22,133 nt of DNA from Thalassotalea_E sp964620605 (GTDB lineage: Bacteria > Pseudomonadota > Gammaproteobacteria > Enterobacterales > Alteromonadaceae), in the NCBI GenBank assembly GCA_964620605.1, contig CAZUHQ010000054.1:1-22133 (forward strand), written 5' to 3'. Of this stretch, positions 1 to 7,734 are shown piece after piece. Within the stretch, counting starts at the first letter, position 1. Each line of letters opens with the position of its first letter. The position numbers and the translations under genes were made by a program. The notes under the pieces were generated by a model. That model saw nothing but the letters and a program-made list of their open reading frames with translations. It did no database searches and had not been told where the DNA came from.

Positions 1-1512
1 AGAAAAACCTCGCTCAACCCGACTCGGATCGATAGCCGCCGTCGGATCGACCCGAAGCCAGCCCTGGCCATCTAGCCAGACTTCACTCCAGGCATGGGCA
101 TCACGCTGGTAGACACTATAATATTGCCCCTGCTGATTGTATGTTCCGCCTAGATAGCCCAGCACCAGACGTGCAGGAATACCGGCGGCGCGCATTAAGT
201 AGGTAAAACTGCTGGCATAATGTTCACAAAATCCCGCCTGGGTATCAAAGAAAAACTCATCCAGACTGTTATTACTAAGCCTAGGCGGCGTTAAGGTATA
301 ACGATAATTTTGCTGACGAAAACGCCCAAGAACCGCTTGAATAATAGCAGAGGGATCTCCAGCAAACTGCCTTGCCAATTGCTGGCCATATTTGCTCAGT
401 TGAGGATTATCACCAACATCAACTTGCTGATAACGGCTGAGATCATCCACTTCAAGGCTTAATTGCCGATCCAGATAGCTGGTGACTCGATACGCAAACG
501 GCTTGCTCACCCGCTGTTTGCTAAGCAGTGAATAATCAGTTAATTGTCGGATCTCGCTATTTCCCTGCTCTGCCAGGGCAACGTCTAAGCCAAACAGCCA
601 ATGCTGATTACTGGGCTCAGCAATCACCTGATAGCTTAATTTTTTGTTACCAGAAGCAAGTGTCGCCAACATCTGACGATTAAAGACATTGGTTTTACCT
701 GGCCTTTGCTTGGCCTGACTCCACTGGCGATCGTCAAAGTCAGTTAATACCAGTGCGCGCCAGTACATTTGTTGGTATGGCGGCACTATACTGTCAAATT
801 CTACTCGAAATGCCAATGCATTCGACAACGCCAGGTTTGCGATATCTCCTACTTTTACCTTGTCACTTAAACCGGTTTTCGCGGTATTAACCGTTGGCAT
901 TTGCCAAAATGGCGGAATTTTTGGAAATACGATAAACAACACTATCGCCAGTGGCAGGCTTTGTAGTAGCAAGAGACTCGCGGTTTTCAGCTGAAATTGC
1001 CAGCTTTGCTGTTGACTAAAATAACGCAATAAATAGCTGAAATTGAATGTCGCAATGGCGGCCACCACTATCGCGAAATACAAAGAATGTTCAAAGATAA
1101 AGCTACAGCTTAACAGCAATATTCCCAGAATCACCAATAGATAAAAATCACGAACCTGGTTTAGCTCGAACGGCTTTAACAGATAGGCAAAAGATAATAA
1201 ATGCAGCATACCAAGCAATAAACCAAGTTCTCGCCCGGTTAACGCCAGCAGCACACAGCCGCTCAGCGTTATCATTAACTTAGCGATACGCGATGGCCGC
1301 CGCACCAATTTAGTAATAACGGCCAGGTGAAAAACCAGGCATAGCAGAGCTAATGCGATAAACCAGCTCGCCAATTGCAAAATTAATGGCAGTAAATTCA
1401 GTGAGATAAGTACTAACAGCATCAGCTGCATCGAACCGGATATCATAGGCTCGGTATTGGTAACTTGCCTGCTATTTTTGCCCAATTTACTTATTTTTCC
1501 TATTTTGCCCAT
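1..1512 (-). CDS. DUF3488/transglutaminase-like membrane protein (TgpA type), 3' end outside window
   Basis: Partial gene: the first 504 codons are in the window and the C-terminus runs off the left edge. The N-terminal 200 or so residues are a run of hydrophobic helices typical of the DUF3488 region. A soluble transglutaminase-like domain follows, with the motifs GFCEHYASSF (Cys429), RDAHAWSEVW (His473) and RVDPTAA (Asp489), a Cys-His-Asp triad spaced 44 and 16 residues apart. As I recall, this is the spacing in Pseudomonas aeruginosa TgpA. The family is an inner-membrane protein with a periplasmic papain-like domain; its natural substrate is not established. The ATG at 1512 overlaps the end of the DUF58 gene by 26 bases in another frame, which indicates an operon and probable translational coupling. 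The full-length family is about 650-690 residues, so one C-terminal helix and tail are probably missing here. Confidence 0.9.
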   Translation of the reverse strand, partial: MGKIGKISKLGKNSRQVTNTEPMISGSMQLMLLVLISLNLLPLILQLASWFIALALLCLVFHLAVITKLVRRPSRIAKLMITLSGCVLLALTGRELGLLLGMLHLLSFAYLLKPFELNQVRDFYLLVILGILLLSCSFIFEHSLYFAIVVAAIATFNFSYLLRYFSQQQSWQFQLKTASLLLLQSLPLAIVLFIVFPKIPPFWQMPTVNTAKTGLSDKVKVGDIANLALSNALAFRVEFDSIVPPYQQMYWRALVLTDFDDRQWSQAKQRPGKTNVFNRQMLATLASGNKKLSYQVIAEPSNQHWLFGLDVALAEQGNSEIRQLTDYSLLSKQRVSKPFAYRVTSYLDRQLSLEVDDLSRYQQVDVGDNPQLSKYGQQLARQFAGDPSAIIQAVLGRFRQQNYRYTLTPPRLSNNSLDEFFFDTQAGFCEHYASSFTYLMRAAGIPARLVLGYLGGTYNQQGQYYSVYQRDAHAWSEVWLDGQGWLRVDPTAAIDPSRVERGFS

Positions 1513-2491
1513 AGGTTGCCACTTTGGTTAAGCAATGATGTAAATGCTGCTGCCCGCACCCGGGCTGAATGACGTCACCACTTAGCGCCAGGCCATAATC
1601 TAAATTTGCACTTTCGTATTCAAGAACAAGAAAACACAACTGCCTTAATTTATTTTCGATTGTCGATGCGTTTAACTGTTCAAGCGATAAGATATCTGGC
1701 TCGGCAACTAACGGCTGATAAGCTTTGCTATACCATTGCCCGGTTTTTGCCAACTGCTTCCACGCCACCTGGTTCAAGGCTTCCCCCGGTATATAACTGC
1801 GAAGCTCGTAAAAATTATCACTCGCTGGCGAATGCCCCGAAAGCAGCGTTTCTGTTTCCTGTTCCCGCCAATGTTGCCCGATACCATGTTGCAGGCAATG
1901 CAAAGGCTGAGGGCAAACCACCACCTGAAGGTCAAATTGTAAATGAGTCCAGCAGCGAAATAAGCCCAGAGGATAATAGCTGGTCAAGGTTAAACGCGGC
2001 AGTTGATAGCGTCCTCGCCTGGTATATTGCACAGGAACTTTAACGATGGAAGTTTGACTCAGCGTCGCGACACTTTTCTGGTTATCTTGAGTAAAGTTTA
2101 ATGCCAAATGATAGCGTGGCATTGAGGTTTCCAGAGTCACAGGCACTAAAATTTCCTGCTCGCTATAGCCTAAATACTGACCTTTGGCGGAAACCGCCAG
2201 CCCGGAAACATTGATAAAGCTGGCAAGCATGGAACTAATAAACAGGCTACTCAGAATATAACTCATTAACAACATTAAGTTATTCTGATAATTAGTCGCC
2301 AGCACAAACAGCAAGCCAATAAATGCCAAAAATGCGAGACCAAAACGACTTGGGAAAATAAAAACATTACGCTGACTTAGCTTTTGGCGCTCTTTGCTCG
2401 GCATCCGTCTGGCGAGCCAACGCTCAAAGCGCCGCTTAAATTGTTGTTGCAAATTCTGCCAACTAACGAGCACCTTCACTATGTTCACCAA
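1487..2491 (-). CDS. DUF58 domain-containing protein
   Basis: 334 residues. A basic N-terminus is followed by two predicted membrane helices (about residues 50-105) and then a cytoplasmic DUF58 region. The family signature is seen in SPASDNFYELRSYIPGEA followed by NQVAWKQLAKTGQW. DUF58 proteins are almost always encoded beside MoxR ATPases and are thought to be their partners or substrates; the biochemical role is unknown. The start is uncertain: the frame opens with TTG at 2491, GTG at 2488 is equally possible, there is no convincing Shine-Dalgarno sequence, and the MoxR stop is only six bases upstream, so translation is probably coupled. It overlaps the downstream transglutaminase gene by 26 bases. 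Confidence 0.88.
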   Translation of the reverse strand: MVNIVKVLVSWQNLQQQFKRRFERWLARRMPSKERQKLSQRNVFIFPSRFGLAFLAFIGLLFVLATNYQNNLMLLMSYILSSLFISSMLASFINVSGLAVSAKGQYLGYSEQEILVPVTLETSMPRYHLALNFTQDNQKSVATLSQTSIVKVPVQYTRRGRYQLPRLTLTSYYPLGLFRCWTHLQFDLQVVVCPQPLHCLQHGIGQHWREQETETLLSGHSPASDNFYELRSYIPGEALNQVAWKQLAKTGQWYSKAYQPLVAEPDILSLEQLNASTIENKLRQLCFLVLEYESANLDYGLALSGDVIQPGCGQQHLHHCLTKVATYGQNRKNK

Positions 2492-2497
2492 ATAGCG

Positions 2498-3424
2498 CTA
2501 GGCAAACGGCTCAGCACTGTCAATTTTCATTAACAGCTGCTCACTGATCAGTTCACTATCATCGGTCAGCTGTAAAGAACCAGAAATTCTGTGCTGACAA
2601 ACCGCGCTAAACACCGCTTTAATATCATCCGGCAGCAGATGATCCCTACCGCCAATATAGGCCCAGGCTCTTGCCGCGGCAATCAATGCCTTACCGGCGC
2701 GTGGTGACAACGCATTCATCGCCCCATCGCCGGTTCGGGTTAGCTGAAACAAGGCGATAATGTAACCTAAAATCGCTTCAGAAACATAAACCTCGGCAAC
2801 CTGGGCTTGAATTTGTTGCAACTCCTTTAGCCGTAAAGCTGGCTGCAACTGCTCCAAAAGATCGAGTTCTCCTGAACTGAGTAAGATTTTTTTCTCCGCC
2901 GTGATATCGGGAAACCCTAGTGATATCCGCATCATAAAACGGTCTAACTGAGATTCAGGCAAGGGATAAGTACCGGCATGAAACATCGGATTTTGCGTCG
3001 CAATAACAAAAAATGGCTCAGGCAATAACAAGGTTTCACCATCAACGCTGATTTTGCCCCCTTCCATCGCTTCTAATAACGCACTTTGGGTTTTCGGGCT
3101 GGCACGGTTAATTTCATCCGCCAGCACTACCTGATTAAAAATCGGCCCTTTATGCAAGGTAAAGCGCTGGCTGTTCTGATCGAATATCGAAACGCCAATG
3201 ACATCTGACGGCAGCAAATCGCTGGTAAACTGTACCCGCTGATAACTTAAGCCTAAAGAAACGGACAGTACATGAGCCAAGGTGGTTTTGCCCATGCCGG
3301 GTAAATCTTCAATCAATAAATGGCCTTTGCCGAGCAAACACGCCATCGCTAACTTCACTTGTTGCTCTTTACCAATAACGATGGAATTAACCTGCGCTAA
3401 TACCTGTTCGATAAGCTGCTGCAT
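2498..3424 (-). CDS. MoxR-family AAA+ ATPase
   Basis: 308 residues from the ATG at 3424; an in-frame TTG at 3451 would add nine residues. The Walker A motif is LPGMGKTT, Walker B is VVLADEINRASP, and sensor/arginine regions follow (FVIATQNP, LPESQLDRFMMRI), all typical of MoxR ATPases. These ATPases are chaperone-like and act with DUF58 and transglutaminase or von Willebrand A proteins encoded next to them, as here. A promoter-like pair reading this way (TTGTTA, 17 bases, CATACT; 3467-3495) would place the RNA start close to the TTG codon, which favours the ATG at 3424. It is first in the MoxR-DUF58-TgpA operon and is divergent from the GCS2 gene. Confidence 0.9.
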   Translation of the reverse strand: MQQLIEQVLAQVNSIVIGKEQQVKLAMACLLGKGHLLIEDLPGMGKTTLAHVLSVSLGLSYQRVQFTSDLLPSDVIGVSIFDQNSQRFTLHKGPIFNQVVLADEINRASPKTQSALLEAMEGGKISVDGETLLLPEPFFVIATQNPMFHAGTYPLPESQLDRFMMRISLGFPDITAEKKILLSSGELDLLEQLQPALRLKELQQIQAQVAEVYVSEAILGYIIALFQLTRTGDGAMNALSPRAGKALIAAARAWAYIGGRDHLLPDDIKAVFSAVCQHRISGSLQLTDDSELISEQLLMKIDSAEPFA

Positions 3425-3466
3425 AAATAACCGTTTTTTGACCTTAATCAAGAATCACTCTAGTTG

Positions 3467-3495
3467 AGTATGACATGCTGATCACAAGTTAACAA
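3467..3495 (-). promoter_or_regulatory. Predicted sigma-70 promoter of the MoxR operon
   Basis: On the minus strand, TTGTTA (3495-3490) and CATACT (3472-3467) are separated by exactly 17 bases. This matches four or more positions in each consensus hexamer. It lies in the short divergent gap between the MoxR operon and the GCS2 gene, so the two transcripts may share regulation. Prediction by eye only. Confidence 0.4.
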
Positions 3496-3508
3496 AAGGA
3501 ATAGGTCT

Positions 3509-4966
3509 ATGGGGCAAAATATTGATCAGACCGAGTTTTCTGATAACGATTACCGTCACTTTCAAACCAAGCTTTTTGAACAATTAGCAACGCTAAAAGC
3601 AATGTTAGCTCGCCCTAATTTTGGCAACGAGCCATTAAAACTTGGTGCCGAACTCGAAATGTACCTGGTGGATCACCAGGGAGAAGTCAAACTTAACAAC
3701 CAGTTATTACTGGAGAAATTAGCAGATCCGCAATTTCAACCTGAGCTGAACCAATACAATTTAGAGCTAAACCTTTCCGCCTTTGAACTACAAGGTACGC
3801 CGTTTAGCCATTTGCTCAATGAGATACAAACAAAAACCGCTAAGCTCGAAGCCCTCGCGGCCAAATACGATACTAATATAATTCCAATTGGCATCTTACC
3901 AACGTTACGTAAACAACACCTCAATACCGTTTGTATGACGAAAATTCCACGCTATTCCTGTTTAGCGAATCACCTTTATCAACAACGTGGGGAAAATTTT
4001 CAAATCAACATTAATGGTGAAGAAGGCTTAACTATTGATTTTTCGGATATTTGTGCCGAAGGCGCCAATAGCTCGTTTCAGGTACATTTAATGACCAAAC
4101 CTGAAGAATTGGTGAAAATATTTAATGCCGCACAGCTGACCTTGCCTTTTGTCACCGCAATCGGGGCAAACTCAGCAATTTTTATTGGTAAATCCTTATG
4201 GGACGAAACCCGAATCGCGCTGTTTAAGCAATCCCTGGATATTCGTCTGCGCAACCAGTTTCAATGGCAGCAACCAACCCGGGTTAACTTTGGCCATGGC
4301 TGGCTGAGAACCAGTATCTGGGAACTGTTTGCCGAAGCCGTTGCACTTTATCCGCCCTTATTGCCGATAGTCAAAAAAGCGCCCCCGAATAATGAATTGG
4401 CAGAATTATGCTGTCATTTAGGCACGATCTGGCCCTGGCATCGTCCAGTTTATAGCCCGCAAGGCAATGGCCATATCAGGATCGAATTTCGGGCAATTCC
4501 GGCCGGCCCCACCAGTATCGATATGGTAGCAAATGCCGCATTTGCTATCGGCTTAGCCGCGGGGTTAAAAGCTAATATTGAGGAAATGATCTCTTACATC
4601 CCGTTTCGTTTTGCCGAATATAACTTTTATCGCGCCGCCCAACATGGGCTAAATGCTAAGGTCTTGTGGCCATACAAAAATAAATACCAACCACAGGAAG
4701 TTGATATAAAACAAGTTATCGCAAGCTTGTTGCCAATAGCACACCAAGGTTTGATCTCTCTCAAAATATCATCACAAGAAGCCAGCTATTATCTATCAGT
4801 AATAGAGCAGCGGCTGGATAATCAATTAACCGGCGCTATTTGGCAAAAACGCACCTTAAAAGCATTAGAGCAGAAGATGAATAAACAGCAAGCCTGTCAG
4901 AAATTGGTTCAACGCTATTTAGAAAATTGTCGACGTTGCCAACCAGTGGCAACATGGGATCAATAA
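3509..4966 (+). CDS. Glutamate-cysteine ligase family 2 (GCS2) protein
   Basis: 485 residues, starting at ATG 3509 with a good AAAGGA ribosome site. It belongs to the GCS2 carboxylate-amine ligase superfamily, as shown by the early LGAELEMYLVD motif (metal/ATP-binding acidic residues) and the late motifs WPWHRPVYS and IRIEFRAIPAGPTSIDM. Members join glutamate, or another carboxylate, to an amine using ATP. It is not recognisable as the usual proteobacterial GshA (GCS1), so the substrate is unknown and glutathione synthesis should not be assumed. Its stop codon TAA overlaps the ATG of the next gene (TAATG at 4964-4968), which couples it to an AstE/aspartoacylase-like hydrolase. This suggests that the pair makes and cleaves, or modifies, the same class of amide compound. 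Confidence 0.82.
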   Translation: MGQNIDQTEFSDNDYRHFQTKLFEQLATLKAMLARPNFGNEPLKLGAELEMYLVDHQGEVKLNNQLLLEKLADPQFQPELNQYNLELNLSAFELQGTPFSHLLNEIQTKTAKLEALAAKYDTNIIPIGILPTLRKQHLNTVCMTKIPRYSCLANHLYQQRGENFQININGEEGLTIDFSDICAEGANSSFQVHLMTKPEELVKIFNAAQLTLPFVTAIGANSAIFIGKSLWDETRIALFKQSLDIRLRNQFQWQQPTRVNFGHGWLRTSIWELFAEAVALYPPLLPIVKKAPPNNELAELCCHLGTIWPWHRPVYSPQGNGHIRIEFRAIPAGPTSIDMVANAAFAIGLAAGLKANIEEMISYIPFRFAEYNFYRAAQHGLNAKVLWPYKNKYQPQEVDIKQVIASLLPIAHQGLISLKISSQEASYYLSVIEQRLDNQLTGAIWQKRTLKALEQKMNKQQACQKLVQRYLENCRRCQPVATWDQ

Positions 4967-6012
4967 TGAACATAGACTTTAACGATATTGAATATTTATC
5001 CGACCCGGATGAACGGACACTCAAGGCGGATTATCGACAATTTTTGCTGTCGTTAGATGTTCCGACGATTATTGATATTAACGGAAAAAATCCTGAACGA
5101 TGCCGGGTGATCACTACCTTATTGCATGGCAATGAACCTTCGGGGCTTATCGCCATCCATCGCTGGCTTACTTCAGTGTTTCCTGAGCTGCAGCCGGAAA
5201 CTAACTTAAGATTTATTATCGCGTCAGTTGAAGCAGCCAATGCCAGCCCATTGCTTAATCACAGGTACCTCGACGGCGGCCTTGATCTTAATCGCTGTTT
5301 CGGCGAACAGAGCAATGAAGGCTATTATCGACGGGCACAATTAATCGAGCAGGCAATCAGGGAAGTCAAACCTGAAGCGGTTATTGATCTGCATAACACT
5401 TCCGGCTCAGGTCCAGCATTTGCGGTCTCGACCCTGATCTCAGCAAAAGGACTAACCTTGGCATCTTTCTTTTGTGATTCGATTATCCTCTCTAACATTA
5501 AGCTTGGCGCGTTAATGGAGCAAGACTTTAACTGTCCGACCATTACCTTAGAATGTGGTGGAGCCAATGACGAGCAAGCCCACGAAGTGGCATTTTCAGG
5601 CATATCGCAAATAGCAAAATGCCAGTCACTAAATAATTATCAGCAGAAAAAACAAGTCGATGTTGTCTATAAGCCATTAAGGTTAAAGTTAAAACCTCAT
5701 AAGAGTTTATCTTATAGCTGTCATAACGAAGGTTATCACGGCGTCACCTTAACCTCGAAAATTGAACAGTTTAATTATGGCAGTGCCCGTGAAGGACAAT
5801 TACTTGGTTGGTTAGATGAAAAAGGACTGGACAATCTTGAGCTAGTTAATGACGCCAATGAAAATGTTGTCGACCAATATTTTACCGTACGAGACAATCA
5901 GCTGGTATGCCGCACTAATATGCGGATATTTATGGCAACCGCCGATAAAAAGATCGCCTTAAGTGATTGCTTATTCTACATAGTCAATGTGCCGAGTAAT
6001 GCATCATTTTAA
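4966..6012 (+). CDS. Succinylglutamate desuccinylase/aspartoacylase family zinc hydrolase
   Basis: 348 residues from ATG 4966; ATG 4954 is also possible. It carries the M14-like zinc carboxypeptidase core: LLHGNEPSG (His54 and Glu57 as zinc ligands), LDLNRCF, VIDLHNTSGSGP (His143, third ligand) and TITLECGG (Glu197, likely general base). The family removes acyl groups from amino acids (AstE, aspartoacylase), but this protein has a long divergent C-terminal part of about 140 residues. There are no ast genes nearby, so arginine catabolism is not supported. It overlaps the GCS2 gene by one base and is probably made from the same mRNA. Substrate unknown; an N-acyl or gamma-glutamyl type amide is a reasonable guess. 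Confidence 0.82.
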   Translation: MNIDFNDIEYLSDPDERTLKADYRQFLLSLDVPTIIDINGKNPERCRVITTLLHGNEPSGLIAIHRWLTSVFPELQPETNLRFIIASVEAANASPLLNHRYLDGGLDLNRCFGEQSNEGYYRRAQLIEQAIREVKPEAVIDLHNTSGSGPAFAVSTLISAKGLTLASFFCDSIILSNIKLGALMEQDFNCPTITLECGGANDEQAHEVAFSGISQIAKCQSLNNYQQKKQVDVVYKPLRLKLKPHKSLSYSCHNEGYHGVTLTSKIEQFNYGSAREGQLLGWLDEKGLDNLELVNDANENVVDQYFTVRDNQLVCRTNMRIFMATADKKIALSDCLFYIVNVPSNASF

Positions 6013-6134
6013 GCTCATGTACATAGCCGTTAGCACTTAAGAGCTTGAGCCGCTAACTGCGAGACAAAATAAACCCCGTTTAAAATCTGCTTCGTGCTAT
6101 TATTGTCCTTTGCATTTTTTCAATCCCTAGGTTT

Positions 6135-6803
6135 ATGAGCATAGATTATTTTTCTGCCTTTATCATTGGTTTACTGGGCTCTGGTCACTGCATTGGGATG
6201 TGTGGTGGCATCACTACCATGTTCACCTCCTCCTTAGCTAAAGATTCGCCCGGCTACCCTGTTTATATTCTGGGCTATAATTTTGGTCGCATTACATCTT
6301 ATGCCGTTATCGGCGCTATTGCCGGCTTTACCGGCTCATTAGCCGCAAAAAATATCGGCTTGCCTATTGCCGGTTTAAAAGTCATTGCCGGTATTTTTTT
6401 GATCTTGCTCGGGCTCTATATCGGGCAATGGCTGATGTGGCTCACTAAAGTGGAATTGGTTGGCAAAAAGCTTTGGCAATATATTTCGCCGCTAAGTAAA
6501 AGCTTATTGCCAGTTAACAGTATCAAAAAGGCCCTGTTGCTCGGCGCTGTATGGGGCTGGTTGCCTTGCGGTTTGGTCTATTCAACCTTGACCTGGTCAC
6601 TAGCAAGCGGCAGCGCCAGCACAGGAGCCTTGATCATGCTGAGTTTTGGCTTAGGTACTCTGCCAGCAATGCTGTCGTTATCTTATAGCCTGGTAAAAGG
6701 CCAAAAACTGCTTAAAGATATCCGCATTAGAAAATTCATTGCATTGCTACTAATTGGCTATGGAGTTTTTACATTAAATATTGCATATAACACCCTGTTT
6801 TAA
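6135..6803 (+). CDS. DsbD_2/COG2836 membrane protein (sulfite exporter TauE/SafE-like annotation)
   Basis: 222 residues with about six membrane helices. The first helix carries GSGHCIGMCGG (Cys19 and Cys23), and a later helix carries WLPCGLVYS (Cys145). This pattern defines the DsbD_2 transmembrane family (COG2836), which is often labelled sulfite exporter TauE/SafE. In many gammaproteobacteria it is encoded between the cbb3 oxidase assembly genes and fnr and is thought to act in copper or redox handling for oxidase assembly; this is inference from gene context. Here fnr follows directly, 45 bases downstream, but no cco genes are upstream. The start ATG has a weak upstream AGG. Confidence 0.85.
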   Translation: MSIDYFSAFIIGLLGSGHCIGMCGGITTMFTSSLAKDSPGYPVYILGYNFGRITSYAVIGAIAGFTGSLAAKNIGLPIAGLKVIAGIFLILLGLYIGQWLMWLTKVELVGKKLWQYISPLSKSLLPVNSIKKALLLGAVWGWLPCGLVYSTLTWSLASGSASTGALIMLSFGLGTLPAMLSLSYSLVKGQKLLKDIRIRKFIALLLIGYGVFTLNIAYNTLF

Positions 6804-6848
6804 TACCATAGCTTAGCTAACAATTAAGATTGAGTAATAAAGGATTTT

Positions 6849-7568
6849 ATGTACAAGAGTCAATGTTCCAGTCAGCAACATATCCACTGCCAAAATTGTA
6901 GTATCAGTGAGTTGTGTCTGCCTTTTTCATTAAATGAGAAGGAAATGGATACCCTAGATCAAATCATAGATCGCAAACGACCGATTCATAAGGGTGAAGA
7001 ACTCTATCAGGATGGGCAAAAAATGCAGTCCTTATATGCAATTCGCTCTGGTACTTTTAAAACCTTTACCGTCAACGAAAGTGGTGAAGAACAGATTACC
7101 GGTTTTCATCTTGCTGGTGATTTACTTGGCTTTGACGCCATCGCGGCAACTGAGCACCCAAGTTTTGCTAAAGCACTTGAAACCTCCATGGTCTGTGAAA
7201 TTCCCTACAATACTTTAGATAGTTTATCTAACAGCATGCCAAAATTGAAAAAACAAATTTTACGCATGATGAGTTCGGAAATTAGAACCGATCAGGAAAT
7301 GCTGACCTTGCTAAATCGTAAAAATGCAGAGCAACGCTTAGCGACTTTTATCAGCTCGTTAAGTACCAGATACCAGGCGCGCGGTTTATCTGCCAAAGAA
7401 TTCCGTTTAACCATGACCCGCAGCGATATCGGTAATTACATAGGTTTAACGGTAGAGACTATCAGCCGGTTATTAAACCGCTTTCACAAAAGCGGTATCA
7501 TTGAGGTTGATGGCAAACTCATTACCATACTGAACCTGGACAAACTTAACGAGTGTGCTGATTTATAA
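6849..7568 (+). CDS. fnr: Oxygen-sensing transcription regulator FNR (EtrA/Anr type)
   Basis: 239 residues with an AAAGGA ribosome site. The N-terminal cysteines Cys14, Cys17 and Cys23, together with Cys116, match the four [4Fe-4S] ligands of E. coli FNR, including the 93-residue gap between the third and fourth. A cyclic-nucleotide-binding-like sensor domain covers about residues 25-150. The C-terminal helix-turn-helix is SDIGNYIGLTVETISRLL, with the E-x-x-S-R residues that read TTGAT half-sites. FNR loses its cluster in oxygen; the reduced dimer activates or represses anaerobic genes. All key residues are intact. The neighbours DsbD_2 protein, uspE and ttcA form the usual gammaproteobacterial context. 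Confidence 0.97.
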   Translation: MYKSQCSSQQHIHCQNCSISELCLPFSLNEKEMDTLDQIIDRKRPIHKGEELYQDGQKMQSLYAIRSGTFKTFTVNESGEEQITGFHLAGDLLGFDAIAATEHPSFAKALETSMVCEIPYNTLDSLSNSMPKLKKQILRMMSSEIRTDQEMLTLLNRKNAEQRLATFISSLSTRYQARGLSAKEFRLTMTRSDIGNYIGLTVETISRLLNRFHKSGIIEVDGKLITILNLDKLNECADL

Positions 7569-7640
7569 TCGGCACATTCACTCTATTGCCTATCCCCTCT
7601 ATCTAGTTGACTGTTTTTCATACTTTACTTTTGCTAATCA

Positions 7641-7654
7641 TTGATTTAAAACAA
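7641..7654. promoter_or_regulatory. Candidate FNR box upstream of uspE
   Basis: The sequence TTGATTTAAAACAA matches the FNR consensus TTGAT-N4-ATCAA with one mismatch in the second half-site. It lies between fnr and uspE, about 90 bases before the uspE start, and could serve oxygen control of uspE. Its distance from the clearest -10-like hexamer (TATACT, 7687-7692) is not the classical class II spacing, so it remains tentative. Confidence 0.4.
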
Positions 7655-7734
7655 GGTATCAATGATCACTATTAATGTATTCTCGCTATACTAAGATTAT
7701 TAAATAACCAGTTTCGCGTTAATTGGAGCAGATA

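Noticed and set aside
1606..2043. 145-codon open frame on the plus strand
   Set aside because: It lies antisense inside the well-supported DUF58 gene, has no ribosome site or recognisable motif, and is a codon-bias shadow.
4927..4965. Earlier TTG or ATG starts for the AstE-like gene
   Set aside because: They would extend into the GCS2 gene without a better ribosome site; the TAATG overlap start is more natural.
6013..6134. Similar words AGCCGTTAGC and AGCCGCTAAC in the gap before the DsbD_2 gene
   Set aside because: Only partly paired, without a T-tract or a clear repeat structure; probably chance.
7700..7730. AACCAGTT-like similarity to the MITE right end before uspE
   Set aside because: Only about eight bases agree and the terminal ATACCAA is absent, so it is not treated as an element copy.
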